From: JBDZUZ01 sp040255445
GTDB taxonomy: Bacteria; Planctomycetota; Phycisphaerae; Phycisphaerales; UBA1924
Assembly: GCA_040255445.1 (NCBI GenBank)
Contig: JBDZUZ010000044.1
Location: 1-24,069 of the forward strand
DNA: 24,069 nucleotides
Reading direction: 5' to 3'
Numbering within the stretch: position 1 is the first letter of the stretch; each line of letters opens with the position of its first letter. A program made the translations under genes and the position numbers. Positions 15,847 through 24,000 of this stretch are shown in pieces. A model generated the notes under the pieces. The model searched no databases. It was not told the DNA's origin and saw nothing but the letters and a program-made list of their open reading frames with translations.

Positions 15847-17129
15847 CCGTCGCGAAGACACGATCAGCCCGGAATCGGTCACGACGCTGCCGGATTGCCC
15901 TCGCGGTGTGCTGTGTTGCTTCGTTCATTTTCGCGGCGGGGTGCGTCACCGAGAAGCGCCCGATGCGGGGCACACCGGTGCGGAGCGTGAGCGGCGAGAA
16001 CGCCGCGGCCGCGCTCCCGGAGGGCCCCGTCGCGACGCCGGCGCGGGGGCGGACCATCGCATCGCGGGTGCAGGTCGCTGTGCAGCCGCTGGGCCGCATC
16101 AGCTACGACGGCCAGACGATGCCGATCGTCTCTCCCGATGGTCGGTTCCTCGCGGTGCAGACCGGAGAAGCGGCGACATGGGATGTGCTGCTGGGCGCGC
16201 CGGCCTCGGGCACGCCCCGGGGCGCGGCGGTCGCGGTGTATCGCATCGATGGCAAAGTGACCGAGCTTGTAGACCTGGCGGAGTCGACCAGCGGCCTGCT
16301 GCTCTCGCGTTCGGCGGATGAATCGGAGTTCCTCGCAGAGTGGCCGAAGGCCGATGGGACACGGTCGATCGTCGCGATCGACTGGGTGAGCGGTCGGCGT
16401 CGCATCGTCCTCGATGGGCCCCACATGTTCCGCACGCCGTCGTTCACCGCGGCGGGCGATGTCGTGTGCGTACGGGCGGGCGTCACCGGCGAGAGCGGGA
16501 TCGACGGCGGTGGGGATCTCGTGCTTGTAACAAGGAGCGGGGCCGCGGCGATCAAGAGCGCGGAGGTGGGCGCCTACACCGCGGCGATGGCGGTGGGCGG
16601 CGACATCGTGCTCGCGATCCAGAGCTCACGCTCTGGGCTCGAACTGCACGCGGTGCGGATCGCACGCGGCGGATCGGGCGCGACGCCGGCGCTGGGCGCG
16701 GTCGTCGCCCGGCGGCGGATCGCTTCGGTGCAGGATCCCTTGATCGCGTTCCAGGTGTTCGCGCCGGTGCAGGGCGCCGGCCCAACGCGAGGGGGCGATG
16801 CTGCCGGCCTATCGCCTTCTCCGGTCGTGTTCAGCCCGCTGACGAACTCGATGGCGGTGTTCGATCTGGAGAGCGCACAGCTCCGCCCGCTCGCGACGGG
16901 GAGCGTCGGGGCCGCTTGGTGGTCGAGAGAGGGCCAGAGCGGCTGGTTCATCACCACGCCCGATGGGCTGGAATTCCAGGCCGGGCCGGGCGAGCCCGCG
17001 GCGGGCGTCGTCAGCCGCGTCTTCATGCCCCGGGCGATGCCGCGGGGCGATGGGTCGCTGATCCTGCTGGGGCCGACGAAGGGGACACCGGACCGGCTCG
17101 ATGTCGTGCGGATGCGGGTCAGCGAGTGA
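15843..17129 (+). CDS. Predicted lipoprotein with beta-propeller-like repeats, coupled to gspD
   Basis: The ATG overlaps the gspD stop (ATGA), so the gene is translationally coupled to the secretin. The 428-residue product has a basic start, a hydrophobic segment at about 18-31 and a lipobox ending AAGC (Cys34), so it should be a lipoprotein; Val at +2 gives no inner-membrane retention signal under the Asp+2 rule of enterobacteria. The mature region has TolB/PD40-like repeats (PIVSPDGRFLAVQTG near 98, FSPLTNSMAVFD near 330) and many short beta strands, suggesting a beta-propeller. No catalytic motif is visible. It is not a recognised Gsp component. A role in secretin placement, stability or substrate recognition is inferred only from the operon position. 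Confidence 0.83.
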   Translation: MTVAKTRSARNRSRRCRIALAVCCVASFIFAAGCVTEKRPMRGTPVRSVSGENAAAALPEGPVATPARGRTIASRVQVAVQPLGRISYDGQTMPIVSPDGRFLAVQTGEAATWDVLLGAPASGTPRGAAVAVYRIDGKVTELVDLAESTSGLLLSRSADESEFLAEWPKADGTRSIVAIDWVSGRRRIVLDGPHMFRTPSFTAAGDVVCVRAGVTGESGIDGGGDLVLVTRSGAAAIKSAEVGAYTAAMAVGGDIVLAIQSSRSGLELHAVRIARGGSGATPALGAVVARRRIASVQDPLIAFQVFAPVQGAGPTRGGDAAGLSPSPVVFSPLTNSMAVFDLESAQLRPLATGSVGAAWWSREGQSGWFITTPDGLEFQAGPGEPAAGVVSRVFMPRAMPRGDGSLILLGPTKGTPDRLDVVRMRVSE

Positions 17130-17155
17130 GGAATGGCTTGTGACGGCTCGGTCCG

Positions 17156-17177
17156 CGGCCGCGCCTGGCGGCGGCCG
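17156..17177 (+). other. GC-rich hairpin between the secretion operon and hrpA
   Basis: CGGCCGC and GCGGCCG form a 7-bp stem around an eight-base loop in the 65-base gap after the lipoprotein gene. The following bases are pyrimidine-rich (TCTAACCTTGTCCCTC) but contain no T-run, so this is at best a weak terminator. Readthrough into hrpA is possible. Confidence 0.35.
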
Positions 17178-17194
17178 TCTAACCTTGTCCCTCT

Positions 17195-20100
17195 GTGAAC
17201 CCGCAGGACTTCAATCTCCTTCGCGATCGAGTCGATCGGCTGATGACGCTGGACCGGGGCCGCCTGATGGGGCGGCTGCGCGGGCTTTCCCGCGGCGGGC
17301 GCGATGAGGACTTAGCACGGCTGATCGCCGACATCGAGCGGGGCGAGGCGCGGGTGGAATCGCGCCGGGCTGCGATCCCGCCGCTGATGTACCCCGCGGA
17401 CCTGCCGGTGTCGGAGCGTCGCGCGGAGATCGCCGCGGCGATCGAGAAGCACCAGGTCGTAGTGGTCTGCGGCGAGACCGGTTCGGGCAAGACGACGCAG
17501 ATCCCCAAGATCTGTCTCGAGCTCGGGCGTGGCGTCCGCGGCGTGATCGGGCACACCCAGCCGCGGCGGATCGCGGCGGTGAGCGTGGCGACGCGGGTGG
17601 CGCAGGAGCTCAATGTCCCGCTGGGCGGACTGGTGGGCTACAAGATCCGCTTCGGCGATCGCACCGCCAACGAGACCGCGGTGAAGCTCATGACCGACGG
17701 TGTGCTGCTCGCCGAGACGCAGGGCGACAGGCGGCTCGAGCGGTACGACACGATCATCATCGACGAGGCGCACGAGCGGTCGCTGAACATCGACTTCCTG
17801 CTCGGGTACCTGCGGACGCTGCTGCCGCGGCGGCCGGATCTCAAGGTGATCATCACCAGCGCCACGATCGATCCGGAGCGGTTCGCGCGGCACTTCCGGG
17901 ATCGCGATGGGCGCGATGCGCCGATCGTGATGGTGTCGGGGCGGACATACCCGGTCGAGGTGCGGTACCTGCCCGCCGAGTCGCTCGAGCCCGAGGACCG
18001 CGATGCCGGGTTTGAGCCGCTGTTGTTGCGAGCGGTCGATGAGGCGGCGCGGACCGACCCGGGCGACATGCTCGTCTTTCTGCCCGGCGAACGGGAGATC
18101 CGCGAGGCGGCCGAGTCGCTGCGGAAGCACCGCGTTCCGGGGCACACGGCGACGGCGGTGCTGCCGCTCTACGGCAAGCTCTCGGCCGCGGACCAGCAGA
18201 AGGTGTTCGAACCCCACCCGGGGCGGCGGATCGTGCTGGCGACCAATGTCGCGGAGACATCGCTGACGGTGCCGGGAATCCGTTTCGTGATCGATTCGGG
18301 GCTGGCGCGGCTGAACCGGTACAGCCACCGGACCAAGGTGCAGCGGCTGGAAGTTGAGCCCATCTCGCAAGCCTCGGCGGCGCAGCGGGCGGGGCGATGC
18401 GGACGCATCGGGCCGGGCATCTGCTTCCGGCTGTACGCGCAGGAGGACTTCGAGAAGCGGCCGGAGTTCACAGAGCCCGAGATCCTGCGGACGAACCTGG
18501 CGAGCGTGATCCTGCAGATGAAGGCGCTGCATCTGGGCGCTGTCGAAGAGTTCCCGTTCATCGAGCCGCCCGATTCGCGGATGATCAAGGACGGGTACGA
18601 CACACTCCTTGAGCTGGGCGCGATCGACCAGGCGGGGGCGCTCACGAAGATCGGGCGGGACCTGTCGCGCCTGCCGATCGACCCGCGGATCGGGCGGATC
18701 ATCCTCGCGGCGGATGCGGAGCATTGCCTCGCGGAGGGGCTCGTGATCGCCGCGGCGATGTCGGTGCAGGATCCGCGCGATCGTCCGCTCGAGGAGCAGG
18801 ATAAGGCGGATGCAGCGCACGCGCTCTTACGCGATGAGCGGTCGGACTTCCTCTCGTACCTGAAGCTGTGGGGTTGGTGGCGGCACAACAAGCGGCACCT
18901 GTCGTCGAGCAAGCTGCGCAAGGCGTGCAAGGCGAACTTTCTTTCCTTCATGCGGATGCGCGAGTGGGACGAGGTGCACCATCAGCTCGCGGGGCTGGTG
19001 GGCTCGATGGGGTACAAAGCGAGGCACGAGGCGGCGCGACCGGATGCGGACCCGAACGATGGGCCGCAGGTCGATGTCGAAGCGTTGCACCGCGCTGTGC
19101 TGGCGGGGCTGCTCTCGAATATCGGGATGAAGACCGAGACCGGCGAGTACGCCGGGCCGCGGGGCGTGCGGTTCAACATCTTCCCCGGCTCCTCGCTCTT
19201 CAAGAAAGGACCCAAGTGGGTCGTCGCGGCGGAGCTGGTACGGACGACGAAGCTCTACGCGCGGACCGTTGCGGGCATCAAGCCGGAGTGGATCGAGACG
19301 CTGGCGGGTGACCTGGTGCGCAAGACACAGGCCGAGCCGGTGTGGAGCCCCGAATCGGGCCGGGCGGTTGCGCTCGAGCGGGGAACGCTCTTCGGCCTCG
19401 AGATCTACGCCAAGCGCCGCGTTGACTACGGGAAGTACTACCCGAAGGAAGCCCGCGAGCTCTTCATCCATCACGCGCTGGTCGAGAGCGACATGCGCTC
19501 GACCGCCGCGTTCCACCGCCACAACATCGCGATGGTCGATGAGGTGCGGGAGATGGAGGTGCGGGCGCGGCGGACGGACCTTCTCGCATCTTTCGAGCAG
19601 CGCTTCGCATTCTTTGATGCGAAGATCCCGGCCGATGTCTATAACGTGCCGCGGCTGGACCGGTGGCGGAAGGAAGCCGAGCGGGAGAGCCCGCGGCTGC
19701 TCTTCCTGACGCTGGACGATCTCGTGCGGCCCGAAGCGCCGCCGGTCCGCAAGGAGGACTTTCCCGATGATCTCGAGGTCGGTGGCGTGCGGCTGCCGCT
19801 GGTCTACCGGCTCACACCCGGCGAGGCCAACGACGGCCTGACCGCGCGGCTGCCGGTCGCCGCGGTGACACACGCCGATGAGGACCGCATGGGCTGGCTG
19901 GTGCCCGGCCTGCTGGAACAGAAGATCGCGGAGATCGTGCGGGCGCTGCCCAAGCCGATCAGGCGGCTGGTGCCGCAGCCGACCGCGCTGGCGAAGGAGA
20001 TCGCCGCGGCGGTGGAGTTCGGCAAGGGCAGCCTGATCGATCAGATCGGGGAGCACATCCGCAAGGCGACCGGGCACGCCGTGCCCCGGGATGTGCTGGC

Positions 20101-21121
20101 GGGCGCGGACCTGCCGAAGTACCTGCGGATGCACTACGAGGTCGTTGCCGATGACGGGCGGACGATCGCGGCGGGCGATGATCTGGAGGCGATCCGGCGG
20201 AAAGTCGCGCCGCAGGTGCGCGAGGCCCTACGCGGATCGGCGGGGCGCGAATTCAACCGCGATGGGCTCAAGGACTGGGACTTTGACGATTTGCCCGTCG
20301 AGGTTGTGCTCAAGCGTGCTGGAGTTGAGGTGCCGGCGTACCCGGCGCTGGTGGACCGCGGCACGAGCGTATCGCTGCGGCTGTACGACACAGCGCCCGC
20401 CGCGGCGGAGGTGACGAGGCTCGGACTCCGGCGGCTTTATGTACTGGCGGCGAAGGACGATTACGCGCGGCGGGTGAAGGGACTGCCTGTTGTGGAGCGG
20501 CTCCTGCTGCCGCTCTCGGCGTACGGCCGGCCCGATGCGATGCGAAAGCAGTTGCTGGACCTGATGGCGGAGCGGGCGTTCATGCCCGAGGGCGAGATCG
20601 TGCGGGACCGCGCGGCCTTCGACCGCGGCCTCTCGGCGGGGCTGGATCGGCTGGGGCGGGTATCGGATGAGGTCGGTACGCTGGTCGAGCGCATCGTGCA
20701 GGCGTCATCCGTGCTCGATCACACCTTCCCGGAGAAGACGCCCGATGGCTGGGGCCCGGCGCTGGCGGACATCCGGGCGCAGAAGCAGCGGCTGATGCAC
20801 GGCGAGTTCCTCTCGACGACGGCGTGGGAGCACTTGCGGCATTATCCGCGGTATCTGGCCGCGGCGACGGCGCGGATCCGCAAGCTGCCGGGCGCCGGGG
20901 CAGAGCGAGATGCCAGAGCGATGGCGCAGCTCGCTCCGCACGAGCGGGCGCTGGCGGAGCGGGAGAAGCGCTGCCGGGAGCTGGGCGTGCTCGACCCGGC
21001 GCTGATCGAGTTTCGCTGGATGATCGAGGAGTTCCGGGTGCAGCTCTTCGCACAGGAACTGGGCACCGCGCGTCCGGTGAGCGAGAAGCGGCTGGCCGAG
21101 CAACTCGCCAGGTGCCGGTGA
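17195..21121 (+). CDS. hrpA: HrpA-like ATP-dependent DEAH-box RNA helicase
   Basis: The 1308-residue product matches the size and motif order of bacterial HrpA helicases: GETGSGKT (93-100), TQPRR (121-125), DEAH (190-193), SAT (222-224), FLPGE (295-299) and QRAGRCGR (397-404), then the winged-helix/ratchet, OB-like region and a long C-terminal DUF3418-type part. HrpA acts on RNA in the cytoplasm and in other bacteria has been tied to mRNA processing and rescue of stalled ribosomes. The start is a GTG at 17195 with no Shine-Dalgarno sequence; a TAACCT lies nine bases upstream and could be a -10 element, so a leaderless transcript is possible. A later in-frame ATG near 17243 is an alternative. 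No frameshift or missing motif is seen. Confidence 0.95.
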   Translation: MNPQDFNLLRDRVDRLMTLDRGRLMGRLRGLSRGGRDEDLARLIADIERGEARVESRRAAIPPLMYPADLPVSERRAEIAAAIEKHQVVVVCGETGSGKTTQIPKICLELGRGVRGVIGHTQPRRIAAVSVATRVAQELNVPLGGLVGYKIRFGDRTANETAVKLMTDGVLLAETQGDRRLERYDTIIIDEAHERSLNIDFLLGYLRTLLPRRPDLKVIITSATIDPERFARHFRDRDGRDAPIVMVSGRTYPVEVRYLPAESLEPEDRDAGFEPLLLRAVDEAARTDPGDMLVFLPGEREIREAAESLRKHRVPGHTATAVLPLYGKLSAADQQKVFEPHPGRRIVLATNVAETSLTVPGIRFVIDSGLARLNRYSHRTKVQRLEVEPISQASAAQRAGRCGRIGPGICFRLYAQEDFEKRPEFTEPEILRTNLASVILQMKALHLGAVEEFPFIEPPDSRMIKDGYDTLLELGAIDQAGALTKIGRDLSRLPIDPRIGRIILAADAEHCLAEGLVIAAAMSVQDPRDRPLEEQDKADAAHALLRDERSDFLSYLKLWGWWRHNKRHLSSSKLRKACKANFLSFMRMREWDEVHHQLAGLVGSMGYKARHEAARPDADPNDGPQVDVEALHRAVLAGLLSNIGMKTETGEYAGPRGVRFNIFPGSSLFKKGPKWVVAAELVRTTKLYARTVAGIKPEWIETLAGDLVRKTQAEPVWSPESGRAVALERGTLFGLEIYAKRRVDYGKYYPKEARELFIHHALVESDMRSTAAFHRHNIAMVDEVREMEVRARRTDLLASFEQRFAFFDAKIPADVYNVPRLDRWRKEAERESPRLLFLTLDDLVRPEAPPVRKEDFPDDLEVGGVRLPLVYRLTPGEANDGLTARLPVAAVTHADEDRMGWLVPGLLEQKIAEIVRALPKPIRRLVPQPTALAKEIAAAVEFGKGSLIDQIGEHIRKATGHAVPRDVLAGADLPKYLRMHYEVVADDGRTIAAGDDLEAIRRKVAPQVREALRGSAGREFNRDGLKDWDFDDLPVEVVLKRAGVEVPAYPALVDRGTSVSLRLYDTAPAAAEVTRLGLRRLYVLAAKDDYARRVKGLPVVERLLLPLSAYGRPDAMRKQLLDLMAERAFMPEGEIVRDRAAFDRGLSAGLDRLGRVSDEVGTLVERIVQASSVLDHTFPEKTPDGWGPALADIRAQKQRLMHGEFLSTTAWEHLRHYPRYLAAATARIRKLPGAGAERDARAMAQLAPHERALAEREKRCRELGVLDPALIEFRWMIEEFRVQLFAQELGTARPVSEKRLAEQLARCR

Positions 21122-21202
21122 CGCGGAGTAAGTCGCCGATGAACCGGTCCTCAGCCTGAATTGATCCGACGCTCATGCCCGCGGCGGAGGCTTCTGTCGG
21201 CC

Positions 21203-21219
21203 GGGCTCGCACCGAGCTC
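21203..21219 (+). promoter_or_regulatory. Leader hairpin before the copper-binding protein gene
   Basis: GGGCTCG and CGAGCTC pair over 7 bp (one G-T wobble) around CAC, three bases before the GAAGGAG ribosome binding site at 21223-21229. It sits in the 115-base gap after hrpA, where I find no strong -10/-35 pair. A role in translation control is possible but unproven. Confidence 0.35.
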
Positions 21220-21236
21220 GCCGAAGGAGTGTTGTG

Positions 21237-21593
21237 ATGCACACGATGAAGATCGCCGATTGCCTCGATGCGTGCCATGACTGCGAAGTGGCGTGCGAGC
21301 GGTGCCTGATCGAGATGGTCCGCGAGGGCGGGCACCAGGGCGAACACGGCGGCGGGGACTGCCCCGAGTGTTGTCGCGAGTGCGCCGATATCTGCGGCGT
21401 CTGTGTCCGAATGATGGCCCGGGAGAGCCGCTACACCGCAGCCTTCTGCAGGCTATGTGCCGAGGTGTGCGAGTGGTGCGCTTCATCGTGCCGCGAGCAC
21501 GGCTCGCCGCACTGCATCGCGTGTGCCGAGGCCTGCGAGCGGTGCGCCGCGGCGTGTACGGCGGTGGGGCGGGAGGATGCCGCGGAGTCTTGA
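21237..21593 (+). CDS. Cysteine-rich four-helix bundle copper-binding protein (Csp/DUF326 type)
   Basis: The 118-residue protein has 21 cysteines arranged as CxxxC and CxxC steps on predicted helices (9, 13, 16, 20, 23; 42-56; 71-85; 93-107), the pattern of the DUF326 four-helix bundle copper storage proteins, in which Cys thiolates line the bundle core and bind many Cu(I) ions. There is no signal peptide or Tat motif, so it resembles the cytosolic Csp3 type. A His/Gly-rich loop (GGHQGEHGGG, 31-40) joins the first two helices. ATG 21237 is preceded by GAAGGAG with seven bases spacing; GTG 21234 is too close. No copper exporter or CsoR-like regulator lies nearby. The function is inferred from the family. 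Confidence 0.88.
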   Translation: MHTMKIADCLDACHDCEVACERCLIEMVREGGHQGEHGGGDCPECCRECADICGVCVRMMARESRYTAAFCRLCAEVCEWCASSCREHGSPHCIACAEACERCAAACTAVGREDAAES

Positions 21594-21611
21594 CACCTGC
21601 CGCACGAAGAA

Positions 21612-21684
21612 TGGCCCCGCTCGGATTCGAACCGAGGACCAAGCGATTATGAGTCGCCTGCTCTAACCGCTGAGCTACAGGGCC
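21612..21684 (-). tRNA. tRNA-Ile2 (anticodon CAU, lysidine type)
   Basis: The minus strand folds into a 73-base cloverleaf: acceptor GGCCCTG/CGGGGCC with discriminator A, D-arm GCTC...GAGC, anticodon stem GGCGA/TCGCT with loop CTCATAA, and T-arm CTCGG/CCGAG with TTCGAAT. The anticodon is CAU, but the body matches the tRNA-Ile2 (ileX) type as I recall it from E. coli, including the GGCGACTCATAATCGCTTGGTC segment region and the C4-G69 and C5-G68 pairs that the lysidine synthetase TilS prefers. It should therefore read AUA as isoleucine after modification instead of AUG. The 3' CCA is not encoded. It lies convergent to the copper-protein gene, 18 bases from its stop. Confidence 0.9.
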
Positions 21685-21698
21685 GGCCAGCGAGCCTG

Positions 21699-21729
21699 AG
21701 GATATCCGCGTGGCGGCGGCGTAGTCCAA
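21699..21729 (-). promoter_or_regulatory. Possible promoter of the tRNA gene
   Basis: On the minus strand TTGGAC (21724-21729) is followed after 19 bases by TATCCT (21699-21704), or after 17-18 by GATATC, just 15 bases or so upstream of the tRNA 5' end. The -35-like element overlaps the T-tract of the glutamine synthetase terminator. The match to sigma-70 consensus is moderate. Confidence 0.35.
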
Positions 21730-21764
21730 AACGAAACGCCCCCGGGCGGTCGGGCCCGGGGGCG
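21728..21764 (-). terminator. Rho-independent terminator of the glutamine synthetase gene
   Basis: On the minus strand a perfect 11-bp stem (CGCCCCCGGGC / GCCCGGGGGCG) with a six-base loop is followed by TTTCGTTTT. It lies 43 bases after the glutamine synthetase stop codon and should end that transcript before the tRNA gene. Confidence 0.9.
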
Positions 21765-21781
21765 AGAGAGTGTCAGATTGT

Positions 21782-21799
21782 CCGGCGGCGGTCCGCCGG
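21782..21799 (-). other. Second hairpin in the glutamine synthetase 3' untranslated region
   Basis: CCGGCGG and CCGCCGG form a perfect 7-bp stem around a four-base loop directly after the stop codon (7 bases away) and before the main terminator. It has no T-run. It could protect the mRNA 3' end or simply add to termination. Confidence 0.5.
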
Positions 21800-21806
21800 C
21801 CGCGGC

Positions 21807-23960
21807 TTACTTGATGTGCAGCATCTCGCGGTAGGTGGGCACCGGCCAGAGGTCGTCGCTGGTCTTCTCCTCGAGCTCGTCGACGATGGCGCGGAGCTCG
21901 TTGAGGCGGGTGCGGACCTCATCGCGGATGTACTCGGCGTGCTTGAGGCCTTCGCCCGCGTGGTGGTCCATCGCGGTCTCGAGGTGCGTTGCGGCCTTGC
22001 GGAGCTTGTTGACCAGCGTCGCGTACTCCTCGAGCTGGGCCCGCGTCTCGGTCGCATCGACATCCGCCGCCTCGGTCGCGGCGGTCGCTTCGGCGAGCTC
22101 GGTCTGCATGCGGAGCACCGCGGGGAGGAACTGCGTGCGGGCCATGAGCACGGCCGTCTCAGCCTCGATCAGAAGCTGCTTGATGTACTTCTCGGTGAAG
22201 ATGTGGACGCGGCTCTCGAACTCGGACTTGCTCAGGACCTTGTACTTCTTGAAGAGCTCGGCGTTCTTCTTGGAGGACATCGCCTTGTACGCGGCGACGG
22301 TCTCGCGGAAGTTGGGCAGGCCCCGCTTCTCGGCCTCCTTGTGCCACTCCTGCGAATAGCCGTCGCCGTCGAAGCAGACCCGCTTGTGCTGCTTGATGAT
22401 GCTCTTGAGCAACGCGCGGACCGCCGCCTCGAGCTTGGCGGCGGTGGGCTTGGCGCCGACCGCCTTCTCGAGCTCGGTGGCGACGAAATCAAGGCTCTCG
22501 GCGACGATGGTGTTGAGCACCGTGCCGGGCCAGCCGACGCTGGCCGAAGCGCCCACCGCGCGGAATTCGAACTTGTTGCCCGTGAATGCGAAGGGGCTGG
22601 TGCGGTTGCGGTCGCCCGAGTGGCGGGGGATCTGCGGGAGCGAGCGGGCGCCCAGATCGAGCTTGCCGCCCTTGATCGTGCTCTTGGGGGAGCCCGATTC
22701 GATCTGGTTGATGATGTCGGTGAGCATGTCGCCCAGGAAGATTGAGATGATCGCGGGCGGGGCTTCGTTCGCGCCCAGGCGGTGGTCGTTGGCCGCGGAG
22801 GCGACCGAGGCGCGGAGCAGATCGGCGTGCAGATCGACGGCGCGGATGACGGCGCAGAGGAACACGAGGAACTGCATGTTCGTGTGCGTGTCGTCGCGGG
22901 GGTCGAGGAGGTTGACCCCGGTGTTGGTCGAGAGCGACCAGTTCATGTGCTTGCCCGAGCCGTTGACGCCGGCGAAGGGCTTCTCGTGCAGGATGCACTG
23001 GAGGCCGTGCCGCGTCGCGACGCGCTTGAGCGTCTCCATCACGATCATCTGGTGATCGGATGCGATGTTCGCCGTTTCAAAGAGCGGCGCGAGCTCGAAC
23101 TGGCAGGGGGCGACCTCGTTGTGGCGCGTCTTGACCGGGACACCGAGCCGGTAGAGCTCGCGCTCGGTCTCGCCCATGAACGCGAGCACGCGGGTGGGGA
23201 TCGAACCGAAGTAGTGGTCTTCGAGCTGCTGGCCCTTGGGCGGCTTGGCGCCGAAGAGCGAGCGATCGCCGGTCATCAGGTCGGGCCGCTGGAAGTAGAG
23301 ATCCCGGTCGATTAGGAAGTACTCCTGCTCGCAGCCCAGCGTCGCGGCGACGCGGGTGACGCCCTCGGCCGCGCCGAAGACCTTGAGCACACGGATCGCC
23401 TGCTCGGAGACGGCCTCGATCGAACGGATCAGCGGGGTCTTGTTGTCGAGCGCTTCGCCGCCGGTCCACGACACGAACACGGTCGGGATGCAGAGCGTGG
23501 CGGAGTTGCCGTCGCGGGCGATGAAGACGGGGCTGGTGCAGTCCCACGCGGTGTAGCCGCGGGCCTCGAAGGTGGCGCGGAGGCCGCCGGAGGGGAAGCT
23601 GGAGGCATCGGGCTCGCCCTGGACGAGCGAAGCACCGGTGAACTCGCTGAGAGCGCCGCCCGAGCCATCGGGCACCATGAAGGCGTCGTGCTTCTCGGCG
23701 GTGAGGCCGGTGAGCGGCTGGAACCAGTGGGTGTAGTGCGTGGCGCCGCGCTCGATGGCCCAGTCCTTCATGGCCGAGGCGACGACATCGGCCGCGGCGG
23801 GGTCGAGCTCCTCGCCGTGGTTGATGGTGCGCTGCAAGCGCTTGAAGACGTCCTTGGGCAGCCGCTGCTGCATGACGCGCTCATTGAAGACTTCGGAGGC
23901 GTAGAGCTGGTCGACGCGGGCGTGGGCGGCGCCGCTGCTGTCGCTCCGAGAGAGTGTCAT
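21807..23960 (-). CDS. glnN: Type III glutamine synthetase
   Basis: GSIII makes glutamine from glutamate, ammonia and ATP in the cytosol. The 717-residue length and motifs fit this class and not the ~470-residue GSI: GCEQEYFLID (209-218), HNEVAPCQFELAP (280-292), KPFAGVNGSGKHMNWSL (327-343, the GSIII-type ATP/glutamate segment) and FEFRAVG near 482, with a helical C-terminal region (about 600-717). I start at the ATG at 23960 because AAAGGGA lies nine bases upstream; an in-frame ATG at 23996 adds twelve residues (MHSSSNGKGHAT) but has no good ribosome binding site. The gene ends at paired hairpins and a strong terminator. No GlnB/GlnK or nitrogen regulator is in view, so its control cannot be told here. 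Confidence 0.95.
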   Translation of the reverse strand: MTLSRSDSSGAAHARVDQLYASEVFNERVMQQRLPKDVFKRLQRTINHGEELDPAAADVVASAMKDWAIERGATHYTHWFQPLTGLTAEKHDAFMVPDGSGGALSEFTGASLVQGEPDASSFPSGGLRATFEARGYTAWDCTSPVFIARDGNSATLCIPTVFVSWTGGEALDNKTPLIRSIEAVSEQAIRVLKVFGAAEGVTRVAATLGCEQEYFLIDRDLYFQRPDLMTGDRSLFGAKPPKGQQLEDHYFGSIPTRVLAFMGETERELYRLGVPVKTRHNEVAPCQFELAPLFETANIASDHQMIVMETLKRVATRHGLQCILHEKPFAGVNGSGKHMNWSLSTNTGVNLLDPRDDTHTNMQFLVFLCAVIRAVDLHADLLRASVASAANDHRLGANEAPPAIISIFLGDMLTDIINQIESGSPKSTIKGGKLDLGARSLPQIPRHSGDRNRTSPFAFTGNKFEFRAVGASASVGWPGTVLNTIVAESLDFVATELEKAVGAKPTAAKLEAAVRALLKSIIKQHKRVCFDGDGYSQEWHKEAEKRGLPNFRETVAAYKAMSSKKNAELFKKYKVLSKSEFESRVHIFTEKYIKQLLIEAETAVLMARTQFLPAVLRMQTELAEATAATEAADVDATETRAQLEEYATLVNKLRKAATHLETAMDHHAGEGLKHAEYIRDEVRTRLNELRAIVDELEEKTSDDLWPVPTYREMLHIK

Positions 23961-24000
23961 GGTTGCGTGTCCCTTTCCGTTCGAGCTGCTGTGCATGGAT

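Noticed and set aside
4030..17129. Type IV pilus instead of type II secretion
   Set aside because: The GspG calcium-loop ending, a GspK with its large domain, the GspH-I-J-K set and the GspE zinc site favour type II secretion, and no PilT retraction ATPase is present; the PilM/N-like GspL is also usual for GspL.
21293..21652. Open frame ending in a MAPLGFEPRTKRL-like peptide
   Set aside because: The C-terminal peptide is a translation across the tRNA gene, a common spurious call, and the rest is an out-of-frame reading of the copper-protein gene.
21816..22745. Plus-strand open frame opposite glnN
   Set aside because: The minus strand encodes recognisable GSIII motifs throughout; the plus-strand product is a Leu/Gly/Val/Asp-rich mirror of it.
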